From positions 124,001 through 188,000 of IMG/VR virus record IMGVR_UViG_3300043122_000207: a stretch of DNA of 64,000 nucleotides; one strand, given 5' to 3'. The notes under the pieces were generated by a model that had not been told where the DNA came from, made no database searches, and saw nothing but the letters and a program-made list of their open reading frames with translations. A program made the translations under genes and the position numbers. The stretch is from a virus. Positions 34,573 to 42,948 of this stretch are shown here, piece after piece. Within the stretch, counting starts at the first letter, position 1, and each line of letters starts with the position of its first letter.

Positions 34573-35043
34573 ATGATAAAATATATGGTTGGTGACCTAT
34601 TAGAAGCTAAAGAAGATATAATCTGTCATCAGGTTAATTGTCAGGGTGCCTTTGGTGCTGGTATAGCTAAACAGATAGCTAAAGAATACCCAGAATCTAA
34701 AAAGAGTTATGTGGAATATTGTGAGAGATATAATGATATTCTTGGGGATTGTTTGGTTACTAAAGAAGATGATTTATGGGTTGCTAATTTATTTGGTCAA
34801 GATTATTATGGTAGATATGGTTATTACTATGAGAAATATAACCGACAAACAAATTATGATGCTTTAAAAAAAGCTATGGTGTTATTAGTTAATGAATATC
34901 CTGATAAATCGTATGCTTTCCCTTATTTGATTGGTTGTGGATTAGCAGGCGGTGACTGGGAAATAGTTTTGGGTATAATTGGGGACGTTTTCAAAGACAA
35001 CAGTGTTGTTATATATGATTTAGAAAATAAGAGAGGTGTATAA
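34573..35043 (+). CDS. Macro-domain protein (ADP-ribose binding)
   Basis: 156 residues covering a single macro domain: MVGDLLEAKEDIICHQVNCQGAFGAGIAKQIAKEYPE is the ADP-ribose-binding strand and loop, and FPYLIGCGLAGGDWEIV the second loop. Members bind ADP-ribose and many remove ADP-ribosyl or phosphate groups. In phages they may recycle ADP-ribose-1''-phosphate or counter ADP-ribosylation defences; which applies is unknown. It follows nrdJ and precedes a nucleotide-kinase-like gene by two bases, so nucleotide metabolism is the local theme. Confidence 0.85.
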   Translation: MIKYMVGDLLEAKEDIICHQVNCQGAFGAGIAKQIAKEYPESKKSYVEYCERYNDILGDCLVTKEDDLWVANLFGQDYYGRYGYYYEKYNRQTNYDALKKAMVLLVNEYPDKSYAFPYLIGCGLAGGDWEIVLGIIGDVFKDNSVVIYDLENKRGV

Positions 35044-35045
35044 AA

Positions 35046-35696
35046 ATGATCTATATCCTTTCAGGACCAACATGTTCGGGTAAGACAACCATTGGAAAAA
35101 GATCTAAACTTCCTGAATTAATTTCACATACATCAAGAGATATGAGGGAAGGAGAAGTACATGGTGAGACATATTATTTTGTGACAAAGGATGATATATC
35201 GAAAATGGACAAAGTAGAGTTCACCGAATATGGTGGGGGTATATTACACACTCTAAAGAATTTTCTCAAAAAACACGACATGTATGGTTTCGCTAATATG
35301 ATAAACGATAGTGGTTCAAACTATTATTGTCTATCAAAAAAAGAAGTAGAAAAAAAACTTGACAAATACAAAGATGTTTTTGTGATAATGGACAAAGTGG
35401 GTATTGAAATCATGCGTGAAAAATATAAAGAAGAAGTTGTCGTTATTTATATAGATGTACCAATCAAACAGTTAGTAAAAAGAGTCTTTAAAAGAGATGG
35501 TTTTATTAAAGGTATAAATAGACTTTTCCATATGTATGTAACTAAAGAAAGGGATAACGAGTATATTGCGGACTTCGTTATAGATAATTCTGACGGACAT
35601 TTAAAATATGCTGTTCAAACATTTAAGAATATAATACTTGGTAATAGAGTAGAGGATTATAAAGATATATTTAGAACAGATTATATGCATCTATAA
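35046..35696 (+). CDS. Guanylate-kinase-like nucleotide kinase
   Basis: 216 residues. The P-loop is LSGPTCSGKTTI at the N-terminus, followed by SHTSRDMREGEVHGETYYF, which matches the GMP-binding SHTTRxPRxGExxGxxYxF motif of guanylate kinases. The middle and C-terminus (KRVFKRDG) resemble the lid region. It probably phosphorylates GMP/dGMP or another monophosphate for DNA synthesis. Start codon lies two bases after the macro gene stop. Confidence 0.75.
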   Translation: MIYILSGPTCSGKTTIGKRSKLPELISHTSRDMREGEVHGETYYFVTKDDISKMDKVEFTEYGGGILHTLKNFLKKHDMYGFANMINDSGSNYYCLSKKEVEKKLDKYKDVFVIMDKVGIEIMREKYKEEVVVIYIDVPIKQLVKRVFKRDGFIKGINRLFHMYVTKERDNEYIADFVIDNSDGHLKYAVQTFKNIILGNRVEDYKDIFRTDYMHL

Positions 35697-35698
35697 AG

Positions 35699-35722
35699 GA
35701 AACGGGGTATTCAACCCCGTTT
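35699..35722. terminator. Bidirectional terminator
   Basis: ACGGGG and CCCCGT pair around TATTCAA with flanking A and T runs, between convergent genes ending at 35696 and 35723. Confidence 0.85.
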
Positions 35723-36214
35723 TTATATTCTGTCGTATATGGTTCTTTGGTTGGTTGCCTCTGTGTTATCAACATACTTCATATTGTATAGGTCTTTATT
35801 ATCTCTATTGTAACCATCAAATAAAAAGTTATATGCTATGTAACCAATGACTGCTCTTTTATTGTATTTATTTACCGATACTTTTGTACATTTTTTTTCT
35901 TCTATACAAAAGATGAGTGTTTCTTTAAAATACCCTTTGTCTTTATATTTCCCTAAGATATATATATCATGTATAAAACTTTTATCTTCATTTAATGCTA
36001 ATAGACCAGCAGGTACATTGTTTTTAAAAGATATAACATATACGTCTGTATCGTCATCGTGTAATAATTCTTTATTAGCTTCACTATAATCTATTTCTTT
36101 TAGATATTCGTCTATTTCTTTATCTGTTTCTAAAGGGTTTAGTTTTAGGTTAGTTGCTTTCTTACCTTTTGTTTTTATCTCAAATAAGGCATCCTGAAAA
36201 GTTTTTCTAGCCAC
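35723..36214 (-). CDS. GNAT-like acetyltransferase
   Basis: 163 residues. The strand VYVISFKNNVPAGLLALN, the IHDIYILGKYKDKGYFKETLI segment (acetyl-CoA loop and helix) and the following KVSVNKYNKRAVIGYIAYNF segment fit the GNAT order. The usual R/Q-x-x-G-x-G/A loop is only partly conserved, so the family call is moderate. Substrate unknown. It begins a leftward set separated by a terminator from the virion genes to its right. Confidence 0.55.
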   Translation of the reverse strand: MARKTFQDALFEIKTKGKKATNLKLNPLETDKEIDEYLKEIDYSEANKELLHDDDTDVYVISFKNNVPAGLLALNEDKSFIHDIYILGKYKDKGYFKETLIFCIEEKKCTKVSVNKYNKRAVIGYIAYNFLFDGYNRDNKDLYNMKYVDNTEATNQRTIYDRI

Positions 36215-36241
36215 TATTTTTCACACCTCACTTTAATAATA

Positions 36242-36268
36242 AATGGTAGGGGTTCCCCCTACCATTTT
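36242..36268. terminator. Terminator hairpin
   Basis: ATGGTAGGGG and CCCCTACCAT form a 10-bp stem with a short loop. On the plus side it runs into TTTTT, on the minus side into TTATTA. It separates genes 36274 and 35723, both leftward. Confidence 0.75.
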
Positions 36269-36273
36269 TATGT

Positions 36274-36687
36274 TTACTCTTCATCCTTTTTTTCTTCTTC
36301 ATCTTTTTTCTTTTTGGATGAAGATTTCTTATATTTTTTCTTGGAAGATGTATATGATTTTTCTTCCTTTTCATCAGCACTGGATTTTGATTTTTCTGTG
36401 TTCACTTTTGTTTTGGGTTCTCTTTTTTTGGGTTTAGATTCTTCTTGAATCTTTTCCCAAACTTCTTTAGCACCTTTATCTCCACGCTTAATCATTTTTT
36501 GGATATATTTCTCATCCACATCGACATTTACACCGGAAGGTGTTACAACCTTTACTTTATGACCTTCATTAACAACATTCATTAATGTTTTGAGATTAAC
36601 AAGTGTTGGTGTCATAATTGGTGCCTGCATTCCCAGTGTTTCTACTATACCATCAGATTCGATTAAAATTTTTAATTTCTTTGACAT
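36274..36687 (-). CDS. Small protein with Lys/Glu/Ser-rich tail
   Basis: 137 residues, AAGGAGG site. The first about 75 residues are globular (IPT-like alternating strands: LKILIESDGIVETLG...). The last 60 are a low-complexity Lys/Ser/Glu tail. It is possibly a structural or DNA-associated virion protein, by neighbourhood. No family was recognised. Confidence 0.5.
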   Translation of the reverse strand: MSKKLKILIESDGIVETLGMQAPIMTPTLVNLKTLMNVVNEGHKVKVVTPSGVNVDVDEKYIQKMIKRGDKGAKEVWEKIQEESKPKKREPKTKVNTEKSKSSADEKEEKSYTSSKKKYKKSSSKKKKDEEEKKDEE

Positions 36688-36707
36688 TTAAAATCCTCCT
36701 TGAAATT

Positions 36708-36836
36708 TTATAAACTATAATCTCCATTTTCTTCTTCTGAGCTTTCTAAGATGTCAGAAGTTAAAAGTATATCAAAATGTGTCATATTGTTGGTGGTATC
36801 CATAACCGAATTAATCATATCAGCTATAAGGTCCAT
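36708..36836 (-). CDS. 42-residue acidic small protein
   Basis: ATG at 36836 follows AAGGGGG by nine bases and reads MDLIADMINSVMDTTNNM, with an acidic C-terminus (SSEEENGDYSL). It ends 21 bases before the next leftward gene. Ribosome site, spacing and codon use support a real small gene; function unknown. Confidence 0.6.
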   Translation of the reverse strand: MDLIADMINSVMDTTNNMTHFDILLTSDILESSEEENGDYSL

Positions 36837-36860
36837 TCATACATACCCCCTTAATAAATT

Positions 36861-38117
36861 TTATAAGATCTTATTGGAAAACATTTCTTCATATCCAATC
36901 ATTGACTGACCTATTTTATTGTTATATTCATATCTAGCTATGAATAAAATTAGTGGTATTTTGAAGAAATTATCCAGACAATAATTATTAAAAATGTTAT
37001 CGAAATCTAATAATGAGATATCGAAAACACCGTTTAAATAATTGTATAAAAATATATCTATGGTGTTGGATGATGTCTCTGAAGGTTCTGATAACTCTAA
37101 TAAATCTACATCCATTCCCATGTCAAACATATCGTATATCACTTTATTTCTTTCTATAACCTTTATATCTCTATTATGGTAAATATTTAATGATGTGAAA
37201 TTAAATTCAAAACTATTATCATCTATATATCTTACTGTAAAAGTCATATCTTTTTTAGTTAGAGTATCTTTATTCATTACCTTTATAAAGAAAGAATTTT
37301 GGAAATTATAACTGAAGTTATTTTCTATACTAAATTCTATTGGTGATATGATTTTATTACCGAATTTGCTATCGTATAGAATATCACTTTCATTGATAAA
37401 TTGAGAAACATAAGGTGAATAAATGATCTCGTTTGGTAGTTTTAAAATTATGGTCTCTGTATTCTCATCATAATATTGGGACATATATAATGTGTTTAAT
37501 TTGTCTATTGATTTTTCGATTACTTCTAAATTGTCTATAACATTATTTTTTATTATACTTTTTAAATCTGTACCGATATTATCATACAACATGGTATATT
37601 CATCTATCACTTGTTCTTCAATATCTGTGTATTCGCTGTCTTCATCAGAGAAAGCTTTTTCATATTTTATTTTATAATTTGATTGATTTCTTATCATCGT
37701 TCTTTCTACTTTAGTCACTCTATATAAGTAAACATGGTTATCCAATTCTAGTGTGAAAAAAGAGTTAACGATAGGTTTGAATGAATCCAAAGGTATAATC
37801 GATACGTTGTCGTTTTCTATCCTCATACCCTTGTATTCATCATCTTCTTTATTTTTTGACCAGTCTTCTAAACCGAACATAACACAATCGATTATTTTAT
37901 TAAACCTTAAAGGAGAATCATCTCCTATGTCGTTTTGTATATCATCGGTTCCTGATAGAGTGGTTGATTTCTTTTCGTCTACATTATAAAAGGTACCAAA
38001 AATTGGTGTTCTATCTGTAAATTTTACAGCTGGAGATTTTCTAAGTTTTTCTGTATTGTCTTTAACAGTGTTTATTTTTTCTCTTATACTAGTTTTATTT
38101 ATATTTGTAAAACCCAT
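36861..38117 (-). CDS. Unrecognised virion-region protein
   Basis: About 418 residues from the ATG at 38117 (AAAGGGG site; upstream in-frame ATG 38141 has none). Acidic, soluble, Asn/Asp-rich, with alternating beta and helical segments. It lies among head and tail genes and is divergent from 38209. A structural role is likely from context; no family was recognised. Confidence 0.5.
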   Translation of the reverse strand: MGFTNINKTSIREKINTVKDNTEKLRKSPAVKFTDRTPIFGTFYNVDEKKSTTLSGTDDIQNDIGDDSPLRFNKIIDCVMFGLEDWSKNKEDDEYKGMRIENDNVSIIPLDSFKPIVNSFFTLELDNHVYLYRVTKVERTMIRNQSNYKIKYEKAFSDEDSEYTDIEEQVIDEYTMLYDNIGTDLKSIIKNNVIDNLEVIEKSIDKLNTLYMSQYYDENTETIILKLPNEIIYSPYVSQFINESDILYDSKFGNKIISPIEFSIENNFSYNFQNSFFIKVMNKDTLTKKDMTFTVRYIDDNSFEFNFTSLNIYHNRDIKVIERNKVIYDMFDMGMDVDLLELSEPSETSSNTIDIFLYNYLNGVFDISLLDFDNIFNNYCLDNFFKIPLILFIARYEYNNKIGQSMIGYEEMFSNKIL

Positions 38118-38208
38118 ATTGACAACCCCTTTCTTTAACATCTATTGAAATGTTCTGTTAAGGTTGGTATGAACAATTAATTGATATCAAATTTAAGGAG
38201 GTATATAA

Positions 38209-39738
38209 ATGGATTTAAAACCTTACGATAGTATGGAATATATAGAATTTTATACTGAAACAGTAGCTATTTCAAATCAAATTGATAGCACAATCAAACA
38301 CATTGGTGTTTTAAAAGAAAAGAATTATAGATTATATGGTGAAGCCAATGTTTTTAAAGCTTTGATTGCTGCTGTCGCTAAAGCAGTGAAGTTTGTAGGA
38401 CAATTATTTAAAAAATTAATTTCCAAAATATCAGGTGGTAAATTATTTGGTGGAACTAACAGTTCAGCATCTAGTGTTGCAATTAACTCTATGGATGTGG
38501 TTAAGGGTATTTATAAAACTGTATCTAACACTTCATCAAGCGAGATTGAAAGTACAAAGACTGATATAAGAAATGAGATCCAAAGGACTTTAAAAAATAA
38601 AGCTGAAAAGGAAAAATTAAACAGCTTAGTTGGTAGTTTGTCAGATACCTCAGATGATGATTTAGAAAAAAGTATCGTTAATATTTCTAAAAGATTAAAC
38701 GATAGAAAAATATCTAAAGCCAATGAGTCTATCAACTATATAGAGAAGGAAAACTTTGGTGCAGAAAATAATGTTTTAAAGAGTGAGTTTAAAGGTTACT
38801 TTCCAAAAGCTATCAAAGATAATTTAGACGATTCTATTATAGATGCTCTTAATATGGTTTATAAAAATAATAGAAATAAATTTTTAAAGATAGTGGATAA
38901 GGGTACAGAGGTTATTTTTAAAAATGGGAACATATCAGATCCTAAATTTAAAGATTATTATAATCAATCAAATGCTTTACAATTTTTATATGTTGATAAG
39001 TTAGAAATGGATAAACAGGTTTCCTTTGCTAATCATATGAATAAAGTTATAACAAAAGTGATTGGTGGTATGAAAAAGGTTGAGGCGTCCATTGAAGAGG
39101 GTGGGAAATCCCTTGAAAATAGTCTTAAGAGTACATCAAATAATAAAACGAATATAATGATGGGTGTGGCTGATAAATTTCCAAAATACGCTGGTAGTAA
39201 AATAGAGAGAAGAAGAAACATGTTAAAACAAAAAAAGAATGTTGAACCTCTACCTCAACCTAAACCAGCAGAGCCTACATCTTATGCAGGTTACATAAAG
39301 GGAGCTAGAATTGAAAACCCCCAATCTATTTTTAATAAGGGTGACAATTTTAAAAACTTCTTAAAGTTCCATAATATATTCAGGGTAAATAAAGAAATGT
39401 ATAATTTATTACAGTATGTTTATGGTTCATTTAATAATGAAAAACCTGAAGCTAAAAAATTAGTGGAGTCTTCAAATAAAGTTGTAGACGCATCTGATAA
39501 ACTTTCAGAGTTATTAACTTCAGTTGACAGCGAGAATGTCACTGATAATATGTTAGCAGACCTTAAAGATATTATTAGTTCTTATAGGGTTCTTGGGGAA
39601 TATGTTATCGCAATGGATATGGTAGCTAAAAATCAGTTAGTTAATGCAGCTAACTTAAAAGATATATTTGTTCAGATAAGATATCAATTTATGCTTTTAG
39701 TTATGCTCGATTCAATAAGAAAATACAATGAGAAATAA
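38209..39738 (+). CDS. Inner-head-type virion protein with cleavable propeptide, member 1
   Basis: 509 residues, AAGGAGG site. The N-terminus MDLKPYDSMEYIEFYTETVAIS aligns with that of the protein starting at 41439, and both continue to L-Y-G-E|A/G. Cleavage after E45 would leave an amphipathic, basic segment (VFKALIAAVAKAVKFVGQLFKKL). This looks like a T4-style capsid-targeting propeptide removed by the prohead protease (gene at 58349). The rest is helical and charged, with a Pro-rich stretch near 345. Probable internal head protein, by motif and context. Confidence 0.55.
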   Translation: MDLKPYDSMEYIEFYTETVAISNQIDSTIKHIGVLKEKNYRLYGEANVFKALIAAVAKAVKFVGQLFKKLISKISGGKLFGGTNSSASSVAINSMDVVKGIYKTVSNTSSSEIESTKTDIRNEIQRTLKNKAEKEKLNSLVGSLSDTSDDDLEKSIVNISKRLNDRKISKANESINYIEKENFGAENNVLKSEFKGYFPKAIKDNLDDSIIDALNMVYKNNRNKFLKIVDKGTEVIFKNGNISDPKFKDYYNQSNALQFLYVDKLEMDKQVSFANHMNKVITKVIGGMKKVEASIEEGGKSLENSLKSTSNNKTNIMMGVADKFPKYAGSKIERRRNMLKQKKNVEPLPQPKPAEPTSYAGYIKGARIENPQSIFNKGDNFKNFLKFHNIFRVNKEMYNLLQYVYGSFNNEKPEAKKLVESSNKVVDASDKLSELLTSVDSENVTDNMLADLKDIISSYRVLGEYVIAMDMVAKNQLVNAANLKDIFVQIRYQFMLLVMLDSIRKYNEK

Positions 39739-39743
39739 AAATA

Positions 39744-39771
39744 AACACGGGGTTTAAACCCCGTGTTTTTA
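39744..39771. terminator. Bidirectional terminator
   Basis: ACACGGGGT and ACCCCGTGT flank TTAA with A- and T-runs on the sides, between convergent genes ending at 39738 and 39772. Confidence 0.85.
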
Positions 39772-41439
39772 TTATACGTTTAATACAGATTTTAAGTTCT
39801 TTCTTAGTCCTTTTAGTTTGGGGTATTCGTCTATGTTTTTGAGTCCAGTTATTTGAATATATAGACTCATCATTCTTTTCATATAGTAGTCGAAAGCTAA
39901 AAGTTGTGTGTATAGTAATGCTGAGCGTTCTGATGTTTCCATTAGTGTTAGGAATTTAATGATATCGTTTGTAGCTTTCATGACACCATTTAATAGTTTT
40001 TTAAGCATATTTAGATCATCAGTTAAATTCGTCTTAACGGATGAGAAGTTATCGTTTTCTTTAACATTTTTCTCTACTGAATTTTTACCATTGGAACCTT
40101 CTATTTTGTTTAGTTTATTTATTGCGGGATTCAATACTTCTTTTTGTATACTTAATCTGATGGATTTATTGTCTGCTATATTCATAGTGGATTCACTATA
40201 TCTGTCTGGTACTGTGCTTATTGGGTTTTTAGAATCACCGTAGTTTGTAACTCTATATTGTATACCTGTTATTTTTTTTACTGAACCAACATGTCCCTTT
40301 CCATTTTCAATCGAAAGTGGTGTGAAATTTCCATCCTCCAATCTAATCATATCTTTAAGGAATGTGGTTTTGTATCCCTGGGATTCATAATTAATCTTAT
40401 CTCCGGTTGATGATGATAATATCGAACTTAAATTTTTTAAGTTTTCTTTAGATGATTTGGTATAGTTGAAATTGTTATTGATATATTCGCTATAACTGAT
40501 TATATCGTCCTCACCATCCATACTTTCAATATATGTTATTATGTTCTCAAAGAACACAGATAATAAATCGAACCCATGTCTGAACTCGGAATTTTGTATA
40601 CTACCTTTTGAATTGGATAATTCTATGACATTGAGTTCCTTTATAACAAGATGTTCATTTAAATCAGATACAGATACGTATTTATCCATATCTTTAAAAC
40701 GTCTATTAGACATTAACTTATCTATCTCTAAATTAGCCTTGATATTTTTGTTTGCTACACCTATTATATCGTCGTCTGTTTTGATATCTTCTGATTTGAA
40801 AGCCATAGCATTATTAAGAACCTTTTGTACTTTGTCTAATTTTTTTTTATCACCATTAAATTGTCCTAACATTCTTGTAACTTCATCATCACTGAAAGAA
40901 ACATTGTCACTTTTATTTAGAGTTTTATTTGCTTCTTTTTGAATTGTTTTCATATAGTCACTGTAAATGGGAAATACATTTTTAATTTTTATTTTCTCAA
41001 ATGATAGGAACCCGTTAGAGGATGGGTTTATATATTCTTTATCAAATATATTCATATTAGCGACATCGTTATTTTTCTTTGCTTTAGAAGCGGAGGGTGA
41101 ACTACTACTCCCACCACCGAATCCACTAGAACTTTTACCACTGCCACCAGAGTCATCATCCTTAAGTGCCCATTTGAATCGTATACCAAATGGTTTAGTT
41201 ATTAATCTTACAGCACCTTTAATAAAATTAATTATGAATTTCCAAATTTTTTTGGCGATATTTACTACACCATCTTTGATTTTGGATAAAACCCCTTCAC
41301 CATATAATTCAATTTCATCGTCCATAGATTCGAAGTATAAAATACATTCATTAAATAATTTCATACTTTCTCTTTCTATAGCTAATCTTTCTGTTTCAAA
41401 TATAATAAAATCATGAGATACATCGTTTGTTAATTCCAA
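39772..41439 (-). CDS. Inner-head-type virion protein with cleavable propeptide, member 2
   Basis: About 555 residues from TTG 41439, nine bases after GGAGGT; this start aligns residue by residue with member 1 (M-E-L-T... against M-D-L-K...). The propeptide ends IELYGE|G at residue 48, then a Lys-rich amphipathic segment (VLSKIKDGVVNIAKKIWKFIINFIKG). A Ser/Gly run (about 120-140) links to a helical body. The convergent arrangement with member 1 suggests an inverted duplication. Likely packaged inside the head and processed by the gp21-like protease. Confidence 0.55.
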   Translation of the reverse strand: MELTNDVSHDFIIFETERLAIERESMKLFNECILYFESMDDEIELYGEGVLSKIKDGVVNIAKKIWKFIINFIKGAVRLITKPFGIRFKWALKDDDSGGSGKSSSGFGGGSSSSPSASKAKKNNDVANMNIFDKEYINPSSNGFLSFEKIKIKNVFPIYSDYMKTIQKEANKTLNKSDNVSFSDDEVTRMLGQFNGDKKKLDKVQKVLNNAMAFKSEDIKTDDDIIGVANKNIKANLEIDKLMSNRRFKDMDKYVSVSDLNEHLVIKELNVIELSNSKGSIQNSEFRHGFDLLSVFFENIITYIESMDGEDDIISYSEYINNNFNYTKSSKENLKNLSSILSSSTGDKINYESQGYKTTFLKDMIRLEDGNFTPLSIENGKGHVGSVKKITGIQYRVTNYGDSKNPISTVPDRYSESTMNIADNKSIRLSIQKEVLNPAINKLNKIEGSNGKNSVEKNVKENDNFSSVKTNLTDDLNMLKKLLNGVMKATNDIIKFLTLMETSERSALLYTQLLAFDYYMKRMMSLYIQITGLKNIDEYPKLKGLRKNLKSVLNV

Positions 41440-41508
41440 ATTTAATACACCTCCAAAGTGAGTATTACTAATTAAATTGTTCATATATACTATGGTTACA
41501 AAATAAAA

Positions 41509-41532
41509 ATACCGGGGAATCAACCCCGGTAT
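41509..41532. terminator. Terminator hairpin
   Basis: AATACCGGGG and CCCCGGTATT form a 10-bp stem around AATCAA, just past the 3' end of the minus-strand gene at 41563. Confidence 0.8.
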
Positions 41533-41562
41533 TGAATTATATTTATATTTTGTTATTTTGTA

Positions 41563-42801
41563 TTAGTTAGAAGTACCTTCACTATCATATAGACTTTGGA
41601 TAGTAGAAGTTACAGAACCAACTTCTCCAAATAATTTATTTGAAACAGATGATCCTAAGTTATAGGATTTAGTAACTACAACTGTCATCATTGAAACTAA
41701 AGTGGCGTACTGGTTCATAACACCTGTTACTGTGGATACTGCTGTTTGTACTGCAGCTTTTGACTCTCCATCTTCACCAGGGTTATCGTTCTTTCTTTTA
41801 GCCTGGTCAGCTGATTTTTCTAAGTTCTTACCAGTTGATTCGAGAGCTTTAGCTTTATCAGCGAATTTCTTAGCACCATCGTTAAGAGCTTTAATAGCTT
41901 CTTCGATATCGAATGCATCGAAACCTTCTTTAATAGGCTGAAGAACGTTATCTTTAATTTCTCCACCAGTATAAGTTCTGGTATCTGTATCGAAAATTGC
42001 ATCTTTAACCTGTTCAGCTGGATCTTCTGTACCATCTTTCTTGACGGGACCTAAGTTTTTAATTTTATCTACAACTTGAGCGTTATAGATAGCAGCCATT
42101 AATTTATTTTGGCCAGTTTTGTTATTTTCTGTACCAACTACATTCTGAATGTTTTGTACAGATTTTTGTAGATTGTTAGCTTTAGCTGAATCAAATGAAG
42201 ATAAGTCTCCAGATAATTCTTTAGCTAATGTTTGTGCTGTGGAATCTAGTGATCCAAAAGTAGTTCCACCGATGTCAGCTTTGGTGTAAGTTTCTTCATA
42301 TTTAAATGCAGCTGAAACAAATGCCATACCACCTTTAAAATCAGTTTGCTTAGCTTCATATCTAGCTGAATCAGGAAGCTTTTTGTTTCCAGCACTTTCC
42401 ATTAGAGCTTCAAAAGCAGCTTTTTTCTTACGGATATCTTTTCCTGTGTTTTTGAACTTAGAAATAAGTCCACGAACCATATCTGCTAACTTATTATAAA
42501 GCTTCTTTAAGAAGTCCATAATTTTAGCGATAATACCTTTTTTGGAATCTCCACCAAAAGCAGCTTCTGCATATAATTCTGCAACCTGTTCGTCATCGTC
42601 TGCAATACCATTGCTTTCCATGTATGTTTGAATTTCATAATCTGCCTCTTGCATTTCGTTACCAAACTGGCTAACTTCCATTGCACTTGCTACACATTCT
42701 GCAACGAGCATTGTGTAATCTTCTGCACTGATTTCAGGTCCTTCCATGTGTAGTTCATTAGTTTTCTTGATTTCTTTAATACTATTACCAAATGTTTTCA
42801 T
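41563..42801 (-). CDS. Abundant inner-head-type virion protein, member 3
   Basis: 412 residues, AGGAGG site. The N-terminus has LHME|GPE at residue 20, also found in the scaffold-like protein at 61201, and ELYAE|AAFGG at residue 79, matching the Y-x-E cleavage motif. After this comes the same kind of Lys-rich amphipathic segment as in members 1 and 2 (IIAKIMDFLKKLYNKLADMVRGLISKFK). The body is Ala/Lys/Asp-rich and helical. Codon use (many GCT, GGT, AAA) is more expression-tuned than in neighbours. Probable major internal head protein. Confidence 0.55.
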   Translation of the reverse strand: MKTFGNSIKEIKKTNELHMEGPEISAEDYTMLVAECVASAMEVSQFGNEMQEADYEIQTYMESNGIADDDEQVAELYAEAAFGGDSKKGIIAKIMDFLKKLYNKLADMVRGLISKFKNTGKDIRKKKAAFEALMESAGNKKLPDSARYEAKQTDFKGGMAFVSAAFKYEETYTKADIGGTTFGSLDSTAQTLAKELSGDLSSFDSAKANNLQKSVQNIQNVVGTENNKTGQNKLMAAIYNAQVVDKIKNLGPVKKDGTEDPAEQVKDAIFDTDTRTYTGGEIKDNVLQPIKEGFDAFDIEEAIKALNDGAKKFADKAKALESTGKNLEKSADQAKRKNDNPGEDGESKAAVQTAVSTVTGVMNQYATLVSMMTVVVTKSYNLGSSVSNKLFGEVGSVTSTIQSLYDSEGTSN

Positions 42802-42948
42802 TGATATAGTAACCTCCTTGTATTTTAAATTAAAAAGTTTTTATCTTCAAATCTATATTATTTGTTCATCGATATTACCTTACAGTAGCAACAATTTTAA
42901 TAGTCGAATTAAATACATTAATATAATAAAAAGAGGTGAGTTTAGACT

